The notes under the pieces are model-generated. The model was not told the DNA's origin, made no database searches, and was given only the letters and a program-made list of their open reading frames with translations. DNA of 64,000 bases from Pseudarthrobacter sp. IC2-21. Its GTDB lineage: Bacteria > Actinomycetota > Actinomycetes > Actinomycetales > Micrococcaceae. Positions 25,835-33,443 of this stretch are shown here, piece after piece (position 1 is the stretch's first letter; each line of letters begins with the position of its first letter). The DNA lies in assembly GCF_034048115.1 (NCBI RefSeq), contig NZ_CP139145.1, positions 2,046,001-2,110,000 on the forward strand, written 5' to 3'. The translations under genes and the position numbers were made by a program.

Positions 25835-26569
25835 GGCTCCCGCGGCCAGAATTGAAGATATGGGCTGCCATGCCACCAGCCAGCAGCCGGCAACAACAGC
25901 GAGGAACATTGCAATCCAGACGCCGGAGGGGACTGAAGTTGCGCGGTACAGAATATACGCATCGGAACTGGCCAGCCGGTCGCGGCGCCGCAGATGAACA
26001 TTGGTGAGTTTGGCGAGATCGCGGACCGCGGCGACCAGCAGGGCCACCCCGAGGCAGATGGCCACGTGGCCGGTGAAGGCGTGCGGGACGAAGATCACCA
26101 GCAGCGCGCCGCCTGTGATCGCCGTAACGGTAATCACGATGCCGGCGAAGTTCCTGATGAACAGTAGCGATGCTATGAGGATGAGGGTTCCGGTGGCCAG
26201 GGCCGCGGGACCCCAGCCGCCGAACCCGGATGTCACCAGGGCAGCACCGGTTACGGCGGGAACGGGATAGCCCCAGAATCCTGACCACACAGCTGCCAGC
26301 CGGCCCCGGCTGTAACTGGTGGTGGTCCCGGAGTGGTCCAGTTGCAGCTTGATTCCGCCAAGCCTTTGTCCGCTCATGACGGCTGCGAAGGCATGACCGA
26401 GTTCGTGGGTGGCGGTCGCAAGGAGTCCGAAGTACTTCCAGGTGGCCCGCGGGATGGACAAGGCAGTCGCCAGCACGAAGACGATGGCGAGTTCGGCCAG
26501 CGTGACTTGGGGGACCGCGGTCCGGCTAAAGATCTCGAGGACGCGGTGCCACAGTTCTTCGGAACTCAA
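25832..26569 (-). CDS. M50 family metallopeptidase-like membrane protein
   Basis: 245 aa with about six hydrophobic segments. The zinc-protease signature HELGH is present (His55, Glu56, His59) in the second membrane segment. The third metal ligand expected in site-2 proteases (an NxxPxxxxDG motif) is not obvious, so this is likely the short M50B-like family of unknown substrate. The start is uncertain. TTG 26569 is the longest, and it overlaps the stop of a 14-codon upstream reading frame (TTGA). It lies upstream of the GST gene on the same strand. Confidence 0.75.
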   Translation of the reverse strand: MSSEELWHRVLEIFSRTAVPQVTLAELAIVFVLATALSIPRATWKYFGLLATATHELGHAFAAVMSGQRLGGIKLQLDHSGTTTSYSRGRLAAVWSGFWGYPVPAVTGAALVTSGFGGWGPAALATGTLILIASLLFIRNFAGIVITVTAITGGALLVIFVPHAFTGHVAICLGVALLVAAVRDLAKLTNVHLRRRDRLASSDAYILYRATSVPSGVWIAMFLAVVAGCWLVAWQPISSILAAGA

Positions 26570-26610
26570 ATTCGGGGCCTGCCGGACAGAAGGTAGTAAT
26601 TCTCAGCCAT
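26566..26610 (-). CDS. Possible 14-codon leader ORF overlapping the M50-type gene start
   Basis: ATG 26610 opens MAENYYLLSGRPRI and stops at TGA 26568-26566, which overlaps the TTG start of the M50-type gene. GTAGAGGG lies a few nt upstream of the ATG as a possible binding site. It could couple translation into the TTG-initiated gene, or be chance. It may also hint that the real N-terminus is annotated differently. Confidence 0.3.
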   Translation of the reverse strand: MAENYYLLSGRPRI

Positions 26611-26685
26611 AGCCCTCTACCGTACTAGAGGGACGGTTCACCGCTGTCCTGTTGCCCTTGGGCACTGAACGAATTGAGGAAGACT

Positions 26686-27150
26686 GTGACCAGCCTGAAA
26701 GACCGCCTGCACGCGGACGTTGTGACCCACATGAAGGAGCGGAATAAGACCGCACTGACGACGGTGCGCAACGTCCTTGGCGAGATCGAAACGCGGGAAA
26801 AGTCGGGCAAAACGCCCGTCGAACTGGACGACGCCCAGGTGACAGCGCTGCTGCAGAAGGAAGCGGCCAAGCGGCGGGACACGGCAAAGATCTACACGGA
26901 CGCCGGCGAGGCCGGAAGGGCCGCCGCGGAGATCGCCGAGGCCGAAGTCATTGAGGGCTACCTGCCCAGCCCGCTGACGGCCGCCGAAGTGGAGGCGATC
27001 GTTGATGAGACCATTGCCGGGCTGCGGTCCGAAGGTGTGGAGCCCGGTCTGCGCCAGCTGGGAGCCGTCATGAAGCCGGTAACCGCGAAGATCGCCGGCC
27101 GCTTTGATGGAAAAGCCGTCAGCGAGATTGTCCGCAGCCGTTTGGCCTGA
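26686..27150 (+). CDS. GatB/YqeY domain-containing protein
   Basis: 154 aa, the stand-alone YqeY family related to the tail domain of amidotransferase subunit GatB. The sequence TSLKDRLHADVVTHMKERNK at the start and LGAVMKPVTAKIAGRFDGKAVSEIV at the end are family hallmarks. The tail domain contacts tRNA in GatB, but the stand-alone protein's role is not established. Start GTG 26686 is chosen because GAGGAAG lies 5 nt upstream, and TTG 26674 would overlap that site. A hairpin follows within 25 nt of the stop. Confidence 0.9.
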   Translation: MTSLKDRLHADVVTHMKERNKTALTTVRNVLGEIETREKSGKTPVELDDAQVTALLQKEAAKRRDTAKIYTDAGEAGRAAAEIAEAEVIEGYLPSPLTAAEVEAIVDETIAGLRSEGVEPGLRQLGAVMKPVTAKIAGRFDGKAVSEIVRSRLA

Positions 27151-27171
27151 GACCGGCTCCAACAGACCGGA

Positions 27172-27202
27172 AAGGCACGCCGACAATGGGTGGGCGTGCC
27201 TT
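27172..27202. terminator. Hairpin between convergent YqeY and DUF4193 genes
   Basis: A 10-bp perfect stem (AAGGCACGCC and its complement) with an 11-nt loop, symmetric between two convergent genes. It could act on both strands. Confidence 0.6.
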
Positions 27203-27255
27203 GGTCCTGCGGGCTGGGTTTCCAGCCTGACCGGTGGTGCTGCGAAGGTCCGGAA

Positions 27256-27558
27256 TTAGCCTTCGCAGTCCGTGCAGTAGCTGTGGCCGTCCTTCTGCCG
27301 TGCAATCTGCGAGCGGTGACGGACAAGGAAGCAGGAGTAGCAGGTGAATTCGTCCTCGGCCTGGGGGATAACCTGCACGACCAGTTCCTCGGCAACGAAT
27401 TCGCCTCCCGGGACACCGGCGCCGTCCAGCCCGTCTGCTTCATCGAGCTCGAGCACCACGCTGCGCGCGTCCGGTGCGTTGGCGGACTGCAGTGCCTCGA
27501 GCGAGTTGTCCTGCGACTCCTTGACGTCGGAGCGAAGTTCATCGTAATCGGTTGCCAC
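27256..27558 (-). CDS. DUF4193 family protein
   Basis: 100 aa, acidic, found throughout actinobacteria. Two pairs of cysteines, CYSC and CTDC, in the last 30 residues look like a zinc ribbon. Function is unknown, and a transcription-associated role is often guessed from the ribbon. Start GTG 27558 gives MATDYDELRSDVKES, the conserved beginning. A -10 TACGTT (27600-27605) with TTGGGG 18 nt further up (27624-27629) gives a leader of about 35 nt containing AAAGAGA. Confidence 0.88.
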   Translation of the reverse strand: MATDYDELRSDVKESQDNSLEALQSANAPDARSVVLELDEADGLDGAGVPGGEFVAEELVVQVIPQAEDEFTCYSCFLVRHRSQIARQKDGHSYCTDCEG

Positions 27559-27623
27559 TTAGGTGTATCTCTTTTCTTTGGTTCGTCTGTCGCGTATGCA
27601 ACGTACAGCATCCAGCTACTATT

Positions 27624-27629
27624 CCCCAA
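27624..27629 (-). promoter_or_regulatory. -35 element of DUF4193 promoter
   Basis: TTGGGG on the minus strand, 18 nt upstream of TACGTT at 27600-27605. Together they form a plausible housekeeping promoter. Confidence 0.35.
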
Positions 27630-28340
27630 TAGGCTGGCGGAAAAATTTGTCTGTGGCGCCGCAAGGAAGTATGGGCAAAACGCCGGGACTCAATCGGCAA
27701 ACCATAAGAGTACGCCAAACGAGGCTCGCCGATACGCCATGGTGGGCGGGAGCGTGGAGACTTTGTTCACATGACGCGACGCATCTCACTTTGGTTCCCT
27801 CGGAACGGCCAGCGTACCCGCGTGCGCAGTGGCACTGGACCATCAGTCTTTCGCTGCATTTGCAGGTGACCGAACAACATCAGAACCATTAGCCAAGACG
27901 TTCCTTGTTGGCCTCCCCCAGAGTGCTACCTGGTGGGGTTCGCACCGTGACATGGTGAAATGGTGCCCTGCGAGGATAGGGCCTGTGCAGTTCGTCCTGG
28001 CCCATCCAGCGAGGACCTCGACGATGCCCTTGAATGCCGGGCTTCCTACGGCCCAACGATCCAGGTTCTTTTTGACCGGCATAAAGTGCAACGGGGTGTC
28101 CTCGTTGTCCGGATCCTGGTCGAGTCGATCCTCACACCCGAGTGCTCATCCATGGACTGTCCCCTTCAGGCCACACATGCCTTGAGCGTTGCCGGTAACG
28201 TCGGTCGCCATATTTAGCCGGCAATCCCGCCCGGCAACTTTGGTCCCTGCACAAGAGATTACCTGCCACGCGAGTCCGTTGGGGTGCAGGTGTCTTTGGA
28301 ACGCCCGTGGACGAAAGGGGAACTCGCGTGGGCGGGAACG
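27630..28340. other. Gene-poor stretch between DUF4193 and tRNA-Leu
   Basis: About 0.7 kb with no open frame that I recognise. The longest frames, 27829-28185 plus and 27843-28091 minus, lack family motifs, have no ribbon, transmembrane or HTH signature, and have no convincing start signals. The GC content looks lower than that of the flanking genes. It lies on the 3' side of the tRNA, a common place for integrated elements, but I found no repeat of the tRNA end that would mark an attachment site. It could be a decayed gene or hold a small RNA. Confidence 0.5.
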
Positions 28341-28377
28341 AAAAAAACCCCTAGAATCCTTGGATTCTAGGGGTTTT
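28341..28377 (-). terminator. Terminator of tRNA-Leu(GAG)
   Basis: A 16-bp perfect stem (AAAACCCCTAGAATCC and complement) with a 2-nt loop, followed on the minus strand by seven T residues. It starts 7 nt after the tRNA 3' end and is the strongest intrinsic terminator in the window. Confidence 0.9.
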
Positions 28378-28383
28378 CCCTTG

Positions 28384-28466
28384 TGCGCGGAGGGGGACTT
28401 GAACCCCCACCCCCTTTCGAGGACTAGCACCTCAAGCTAGCGCGTCTGCCATTCCGCCACCCGCGC
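28384..28466 (-). tRNA. tRNA-Leu (anticodon GAG)
   Basis: An 83-nt class II tRNA. The acceptor stem GCGCGGG pairs with TCCGCGC (one G-T). The anticodon arm is CTAGC-TTGAGGT-GCTAG, giving anticodon GAG for CUC/CUU codons. A long variable arm and the GGTTCAAGTCC T-loop are present, and the discriminator base is A. CCA is not encoded (genomic CAA follows the discriminator). A strong terminator follows. Confidence 0.95.
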
Positions 28467-28641
28467 AGGTGGTAATTCGGAGAACGTTTCCGCCTTTCAG
28501 CGTTTCGCTTTTCTCCGAAGCAGCGAGAAAGACTCTACATGAACTTTCCTGGAAGATGAAATCGGAGCGGATGGGTAGGCTGAAGGCACGCGAATCCGCC
28601 CTTGGTTCCCAGCAGCCGCCCATCTTTATGAGGAGAGCCCC

Positions 28642-29946
28642 ATGACCGAAATCCGCCCCGAAGATGAAGTTGTCCGGATCTGCCAGGAGCTCATCCGGAT
28701 CGACACCTCGAACTACGGTGACGGTTCGGGGCCCGGGGAGCGGGCTGCTGCCGAGTACACCGCGGGGCTGATCGAGGAAGTTGGCCTCGCTGCCGAGATT
28801 TTTGAATCGGCGCCGGGGCGCGCAAGCGTTGTTACCCGGATGGCAGGCGAAGATCCGTCTGCCAGCGCGCTGGTGGTGCACGGACACCTTGACGTCGTTC
28901 CGGCCCTGCGGGATCAGTGGTCCGTGGATCCCTTCGGTGCAGAACTCAAGGATGGACTCATCTGGGGCCGCGGGGCCGTGGACATGAAGGACATGGACGC
29001 CATGATCCTGTCCGTCATGCGGGATCTTGCCCGATCCGGCCGCCAGCCCAAGCGGGACATCGTGTTCGCCTTCTTTGCTGACGAGGAAGCCGGCGGCGAA
29101 TACGGCGCCCGCTACGCCGTGGACAAGCGACCGGAGCTGTTCGAGGGCGCCACAGAGGCGATCTCGGAAGTGGGCGGGTTCTCGGCCACCATCGGCGGGC
29201 AGCGCACGTACCTTCTGCAGACAGCCGAAAAGGGCATCTCCTGGCTCCGCCTTGTGGCCCACGGCAGGGCAGGACACGGTTCGCAGATCAATACCGACAA
29301 CGCCGTAACGAGGCTGGCGGCAGCCGTCACCCGGATCGGCCAGTACAAGTGGCCAATTGAGCTCACCCCCACCACCCAGCAATTCCTGGACGGCGTGACG
29401 GAACTCACCGGCGTCGAATTCGACCCGGACAACCCGGACCGGCTGCTGGACCAGCTGGGCACGGTGGCGCGCTTCGTCGGCGCGACCCTCCAGAACACCA
29501 CCAATCCCACCCTGTTGAAGGGCGGCTATAAGCACAACGTCATCCCGGAGTCGGCAGAGGCGCTGGTGGACTGCCGGACGCTGCCCGGGCAGGAGGAACA
29601 GGTCCTGGAAATCGTGCGGGAACTCGCCGGATCCGGTGTTGATGTCAGCTACGTGCACAACGACGTCTCACTTGAAGTTCCTTTCGCCGGGAACCTGGTG
29701 GACTCCATGATCGATGCACTGCACTCCGAAGACCCGGGAGCCAAGGTTCTGCCCTATACCCTTTCCGGCGGCACGGACAACAAGTCCCTGAGCCGGCTGG
29801 GCATCACCGGCTACGGTTTCGCGCCGCTCATGTTGCCTGACGACCTGGACTTCACCGGAATGTTCCATGGTGTGGACGAACGTGTGCCGGTGGACTCCCT
29901 GAAGTTTGGTGCCCGGGTCCTCAACACACTCCTCACCAACTACTAG
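28642..29946 (+). CDS. M20/M25/M40 family metallohydrolase (DapE/ArgE-like)
   Basis: 434 aa zinc hydrolase acting on an amide bond of a small peptide or N-acyl amino acid. The exact substrate is unknown. Metal and catalytic motifs are intact: VVHGHLDVV near residue 76, WGRGAVDMKDM near 112 and FFADEEAGGEYGA near 145, followed by the dimerisation lid domain and return to the catalytic domain. Start ATG 28642 has AGGAGAG 7 nt upstream. A TAGGCT hexamer at 28576-28581 may be its -10, with a leader of roughly 54 nt. The acyl-CoA dehydrogenase gene follows 10 nt downstream. Confidence 0.88.
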   Translation: MTEIRPEDEVVRICQELIRIDTSNYGDGSGPGERAAAEYTAGLIEEVGLAAEIFESAPGRASVVTRMAGEDPSASALVVHGHLDVVPALRDQWSVDPFGAELKDGLIWGRGAVDMKDMDAMILSVMRDLARSGRQPKRDIVFAFFADEEAGGEYGARYAVDKRPELFEGATEAISEVGGFSATIGGQRTYLLQTAEKGISWLRLVAHGRAGHGSQINTDNAVTRLAAAVTRIGQYKWPIELTPTTQQFLDGVTELTGVEFDPDNPDRLLDQLGTVARFVGATLQNTTNPTLLKGGYKHNVIPESAEALVDCRTLPGQEEQVLEIVRELAGSGVDVSYVHNDVSLEVPFAGNLVDSMIDALHSEDPGAKVLPYTLSGGTDNKSLSRLGITGYGFAPLMLPDDLDFTGMFHGVDERVPVDSLKFGARVLNTLLTNY

Positions 29947-29956
29947 GGGCAGGGAC

Positions 29957-31117
29957 ATGACGCCCGAGGAAGTCCTCCCGGACCACCTGCTGGAAGGCAT
30001 CCGGGCCCGCGCCGCGGGCTACGACCGGGACAATGCCTTCTTCACCGAGGATCTTGAGGAACTGACCGCCGCCGGTTACCTGAAGCTTTTTGTCCCAACG
30101 TCCGACGGCGGCCTCGGCCTCGGACTCGAAGCGGCAGCTCAGTGCCAGCTCAGGCTGGCAACGGCGGCCCCGGCAACCGCCCTGGCAATCAACATGCATT
30201 TGGTGTGGACCGGCGTCGCCCGGTTGCTCGCCGCCAGGGGCGACGACTCGCTGGGCTTTGTCCTCCGGGACGCCGCCCGCGGCGAGGTCTTCGCGTTCGG
30301 CAACTCCGAGGCGGGAAACGACTCCGTGCTCTTTGACTCGAGGACGGTGGCAACCCCGGTGCCGGACGGTGCGTACAGGTTTACCGGGAAAAAGATCTTC
30401 ACCAGCCTCTCACCCGCGTGGACCCGCCTGGGTATTTTCGGCAAGGACGCCGAGGCCAGAGGAGGGGAGGGGGAACTGGTGCACGGTTTTATAGACCGGG
30501 ATTCCGCCGGCTACACCATCCTGGAGGACTGGGACACCCTGGGCATGCGGGCAAGCCAGTCCAACACCACCGTGCTGGACGGCGCGGAAGTCCGCGCAGA
30601 CCGCATCTTCCGCAAATTGCCGGTGGGACCCAACGCCGACCCGCTGATCTTCGCCATCTTTGCCTGCTTTGAATCGCTGCTGGCGGCCGTTTATACGGGC
30701 ATCGGCGAGCGTGCACTGGCCCTCGGCGTGGAAGCCGTGAAGCGGCGGACCTCGTTCAAGAACGCCGGCAGAAGCTACGCCCAGGACCCGGACATCCGCT
30801 GGAAGGTGGCCGAGGCAGCCATGGCCATGGACATCCTCTATCCCCAACTGCTGGCCGTAACCCGCGACGTCGACAACCTCTCCGATCACGGCGCGCAGTG
30901 GTTCCCCAAACTCGTTGGGCTGAAGGTGAACGCCACGGAAACCGCACGGCGGGTGGTGGACCTCGCCATCCGGGTCAGCGGCGGCTCCAGCTACTTCCGC
31001 GGTTCCGAACTTGAGCGGCTCTACCGGGACGTGCTGGCCGGAATGTTCCACCCGTCCGATGACGAGTCAGCGCACAACACCGTCGCCAACGCCTGGCTGG
31101 GGCCGCTCGAAACCTAG
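29957..31117 (+). CDS. Acyl-CoA dehydrogenase family flavoprotein
   Basis: 386 aa with the three-domain acyl-CoA dehydrogenase fold: an N-terminal helical part, a middle beta-domain with FTGKKIFTSLSPAW near residue 136, and a C-terminal helical domain with RVSGGSSYFRGSELERLYRDV. The C-terminal HPSDDESAH segment resembles flavin-dependent monooxygenase-like members (DszC/HpaH-like), so either a dehydrogenase or an oxygenase role is possible. No catalytic Glu can be assigned with certainty. Start ATG 29957 has AGGGAC just upstream and follows the M20 gene, so an operon is likely. The stop TAG lies in a 16-nt sequence repeated on the far side of the IS element. Confidence 0.82.
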   Translation: MTPEEVLPDHLLEGIRARAAGYDRDNAFFTEDLEELTAAGYLKLFVPTSDGGLGLGLEAAAQCQLRLATAAPATALAINMHLVWTGVARLLAARGDDSLGFVLRDAARGEVFAFGNSEAGNDSVLFDSRTVATPVPDGAYRFTGKKIFTSLSPAWTRLGIFGKDAEARGGEGELVHGFIDRDSAGYTILEDWDTLGMRASQSNTTVLDGAEVRADRIFRKLPVGPNADPLIFAIFACFESLLAAVYTGIGERALALGVEAVKRRTSFKNAGRSYAQDPDIRWKVAEAAMAMDILYPQLLAVTRDVDNLSDHGAQWFPKLVGLKVNATETARRVVDLAIRVSGGSSYFRGSELERLYRDVLAGMFHPSDDESAHNTVANAWLGPLET

Positions 31118-31129
31118 ACGGTCCGCTGG
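31114..31129 (+). repeat. Left copy of 16-nt direct repeat flanking the IS
   Basis: CTAGACGGTCCGCTGG, identical to 32858-32873. The acyl-CoA dehydrogenase TAG stop lies in its first four bases. Confidence 0.85.
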
Positions 31130-31190
31130 TCTCCGCACCCTAGCCCGGGGTTTTCATGGGGGTGCCGCTGGGTTGGCGTGTTAATCAGGG

Positions 31191-31260
31191 AAAGGGTGCT
31201 CTGAGCTGGGAAAATAGTGGTTGTCGAGACCGTTATTTGCCGAGCGAGGGAGCACCCTTT
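31191..31260 (+). promoter_or_regulatory. Inverted repeat spanning the transposase promoter and start region
   Basis: AAAGGGTGCT (31191-31200) and its exact complement AGCACCCTTT (31251-31260) flank the presumed internal promoter. The right arm ends 2 nt before the transposase ATG and covers the AGGGAG binding site. Transcripts entering from outside would fold and hide the start, while those from an internal start site would lack the left arm. Confidence 0.5.
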
Positions 31261-31262
31261 CG

Positions 31263-32687
31263 ATGCAGAAGTCTACCGCTGTTTTCCCGTCCCTGCCGGT
31301 CAGTTTCACCGGCCAGTCGCTGATCTCCCACGCGGGGGTTTCGGTGCTCGCCGGCTTCATGGACGCGCTGGGTTTCGGCAGGCTGTGCGAGGACCGGCTC
31401 GGCCAGTTTGTTCCCTCGGGAGCGAAGCACCGGCCTGGCCGGCTGGTCGGGTCCCTTGCCGCGATGCTCGCCGCGGGAGGTGAACACGCCTCGGACCTGG
31501 ATATCCTGCGCTCCTCACCCGGGGTCTTCGGTCAGCTGCCCTCGAACGCGACCATGTCCCGGTTCTTCGAACGCACCGTGGCGAACCCGGAGCTGTTCGG
31601 CTACGGATTCGAGACCCTCACCCGGGAACTGCGCACCCGGGCCTGGACCGCCGCCGGGAACCGGAACCCGGCCCTGACCGCAACAGCCGCGGATCCGCTC
31701 ATCATCGACATCGACGCGACCCTGGTGACCTCACACTCGGACAAGGAAAACGTCGCCGGTACCTACAAGGGCGGCTACGGATTCGCCCCCTTCATCGCCA
31801 GCGCCGATTACGGGGCCGGTAATGGTTCCGGGGAAATCCTCGCGGCCGTGCTCCGGCCAGGGAACGCCGGGGCGAACAGCGCCGAGGACCACATCCGGGT
31901 CTTCCACACCGCCGCCGCCCAACTCCCCGACGGGTTCTTCACCGACACCGGGGCCTTGGCCGGGGAGAAGGTCCTGGTCCGCACCGACAGTGCCGGGGCC
32001 TCCAGGAAGTTCCTCTGGCACCTGCACAGCCTGGGCGTGCAGTTCACCACCAGCTACACCCTGCCGTTCGGCAAAGCCCACATGGTCGACTGGATCAGTG
32101 ACAAAGAGTACTGGCAGCCGGCCCTGGACCAGTCCGGAAACGACCGGACCGATGCGTGGGTCATCAACGCCACGGACGTCATCCCGCTCACCGATTACCC
32201 TCCGGGCACCAAACTTTTCCTGCGCGCCGAGCCGCTGCATCCGGGCGCGCAGCCGACCCTGGTCGATGTTGACGGGCACCGGATTACCGCGTTCCTGACC
32301 AACTCGCCGCGCTGGCACGGGCCGTTCCTGGACGCCAGGCACCGGGCCCGGGGCCGGTGCGAGAACAGGATCAAAACCCTGAAAAACACCGGCCTGGGCA
32401 AGCTGCCGTTCTTTGATTTCGCGGCGAACCAGGCCTGGGCGAACATCGCCGCGCTGGCGTTCAACCTGGTGTCCTGGCTCCAGCTCGCCGCCCTCCCGGA
32501 CGGCCACCGGGCCAAGGGCTGGGACATCAAACGCTGGCGCTACCGGCTCTTCGCGATTGCCGGGAAAATCATCACCCGCGCCCGCCGCACCCAGCTCCTA
32601 CTCCCGGAATCAGCGCCAGAGAAAGACCTCGTGAAACTGCTCCTAGACAACACCAGCCAGCTCAAAGTGTTGCTCTCCCCAGGCTGA
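31263..32687 (+). CDS. IS1380-family transposase
   Basis: 474 aa DDE transposase, apparently intact. Family features: an N-terminal helical region, the catalytic strand DPLIIDIDATLVTSHSDK near residue 145, GGYGFAPFIA, RTDSAGASRKFLWHL near 245, and the C-terminal ENRIKTLKNTGLGKLP segment with the catalytic Glu. Start ATG 31263 follows AGGGAG. A TTG start at 31221 would add 14 residues with no conservation. A short ACAGGG/CCCTGT hairpin follows the stop at 32689-32706. The full length and absence of frameshifts suggest recent arrival. Confidence 0.92.
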   Translation: MQKSTAVFPSLPVSFTGQSLISHAGVSVLAGFMDALGFGRLCEDRLGQFVPSGAKHRPGRLVGSLAAMLAAGGEHASDLDILRSSPGVFGQLPSNATMSRFFERTVANPELFGYGFETLTRELRTRAWTAAGNRNPALTATAADPLIIDIDATLVTSHSDKENVAGTYKGGYGFAPFIASADYGAGNGSGEILAAVLRPGNAGANSAEDHIRVFHTAAAQLPDGFFTDTGALAGEKVLVRTDSAGASRKFLWHLHSLGVQFTTSYTLPFGKAHMVDWISDKEYWQPALDQSGNDRTDAWVINATDVIPLTDYPPGTKLFLRAEPLHPGAQPTLVDVDGHRITAFLTNSPRWHGPFLDARHRARGRCENRIKTLKNTGLGKLPFFDFAANQAWANIAALAFNLVSWLQLAALPDGHRAKGWDIKRWRYRLFAIAGKIITRARRTQLLLPESAPEKDLVKLLLDNTSQLKVLLSPG

Positions 32688-32688
32688 A

Positions 32689-32706
32689 ACAGGGCCTTTA
32701 CCCTGT
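32689..32706 (+). terminator. Weak hairpin after transposase gene
   Basis: ACAGGG and CCCTGT with a 6-nt loop directly after the transposase stop. The stem is short and there is no T-run. Confidence 0.35.
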
Positions 32707-32857
32707 CCCGACGAGCAGCTCCCTCACCGGAAGTGGAACCGGCGCCAACCCAGCGAACCAACAGGCCACACCAGACTGCCCGAAAACAGAAAACAAAACT
32801 CGGATCAGCCGCAGGCGCAAAACCGCGACCGTCACGGCGCATCATGAAAAATCGGGG

Positions 32858-32873
32858 CTAGACGGTCCGCTGG
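32858..32873 (+). repeat. Right copy of 16-nt direct repeat flanking the IS
   Basis: CTAGACGGTCCGCTGG, identical to 31114-31129. It includes the last codons and the stop (read on the minus strand) of the DUF5703 gene. Confidence 0.85.
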
Positions 32874-33091
32874 ACCTGCATGACCCGGCGGCGGAGCCAG
32901 AAGCGCCTCGCTCCGCCCATGTACAGCACGCTGCGCTCCAGTTCCCATTTGCCGTACTCGGAGTGCTCCACGAGCCGGCGACGGGCCTCAGGCAACGAAT
33001 CCACGGGGCTGACCGTCAGTACAAGGTACTCGTACTGCTTCAGAAAGTCCCGCTCGCGACGGACCGAGCTGGTGAGAAATTGTTCCTTCAT
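32858..33091 (-). CDS. DUF5703 family small protein
   Basis: 77 aa, basic at the C-terminus, of an actinobacterial family without known function. It has a conserved tyrosine/tryptophan-rich middle (YGKWELERSVLYMGG) and a run of arginines (RRFWLRRRVMQ). Start ATG 33091 has GGAGAG 3 nt upstream, and the much longer open frame upstream to 33475 runs antisense to the acidic gene and is not real. The stop codon lies at the IS boundary: the insertion left the protein intact but removed its native 3' region. It diverges from the acidic 88-aa gene. Confidence 0.78.
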   Translation of the reverse strand: MKEQFLTSSVRRERDFLKQYEYLVLTVSPVDSLPEARRRLVEHSEYGKWELERSVLYMGGARRFWLRRRVMQVQRTV

Positions 33092-33118
33092 TGCTCTCCA
33101 TTTTCGTCCTTTTCCGGC

Positions 33119-33124
33119 TAACGT
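33119..33124 (+). promoter_or_regulatory. -10 element of acidic 88-aa gene (leaderless)
   Basis: TAACGT ends 6 nt before ATG 33131, with no Shine-Dalgarno between. Confidence 0.45.
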
Positions 33125-33130
33125 GAAGTC

Positions 33131-33397
33131 ATGAGCATCGATCCGCGTGTCGCGCTTCAGTCCCTGACATCCGCCTTGGAAGAACACCTTATAGCAGCAT
33201 CCAACAGGCGAGGGGATGGGGACCCCGCCGTCGAAGCGGCATTTTTTGCGGTCGCAGATGCCTTCGAAGTTTACGAAGACGCGCTCTACGAGGCGTACAG
33301 CGAAGTGACGCCCCTCCAGGTCTTTGACGACGAAGAGGACGAGGACGAGGAATCCGGCATCGACGATGACGAGGACCTCGAAATCGTCGAGGAATAA
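33131..33397 (+). CDS. Conserved acidic small protein
   Basis: 88 aa, with about half of the last 25 residues Asp or Glu (FDDEEDEDEESGIDDDED). The first 65 residues look helical. Similar actinobacterial proteins are sometimes labelled primosomal protein, but nothing in the sequence supports a replication role, and I leave it unassigned. The acidic tail could bind basic proteins or metal. Start ATG 33131 has a leaderless promoter signature. It diverges from DUF5703 over 39 nt and is convergent with the aldo/keto reductase gene. Confidence 0.7.
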   Translation: MSIDPRVALQSLTSALEEHLIAASNRRGDGDPAVEAAFFAVADAFEVYEDALYEAYSEVTPLQVFDDEEDEDEESGIDDDEDLEIVEE

Positions 33398-33443
33398 CAC
33401 GCGTCGTCCTTCAGTCTCCTCAGCCGCGGCGGCCCGCGCAACC

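Larger units (their letters stand above)
31144..32857 (+). mobile_element. IS1380-family insertion sequence, 1714 bp
   Basis: The ends are imperfect inverted repeats: left CCCGGGGTTTTCATG, right complement CCCCGATTTTTCATG (11 of 15 identical). CTAG flanks both ends (31140-31143 and 32858-32861), consistent with a 4-bp target duplication, the size known for this family. It carries one intact transposase gene. The boundaries are inferred from the repeats. Confidence 0.8.

Noticed and set aside
28384..28466. tRNA-Leu 3' end as an attachment site for an integrated element
   Set aside because: No second copy of the tRNA 3' sequence was found in the adjacent gene-poor region and no integrase gene is in the window.
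31221..31250. TTGTCGAGA as a PafBC-dependent promoter inside the IS
   Set aside because: The first half resembles the TTGTCRGTG box, but no TANNNT follows at the required 8-nt spacing.
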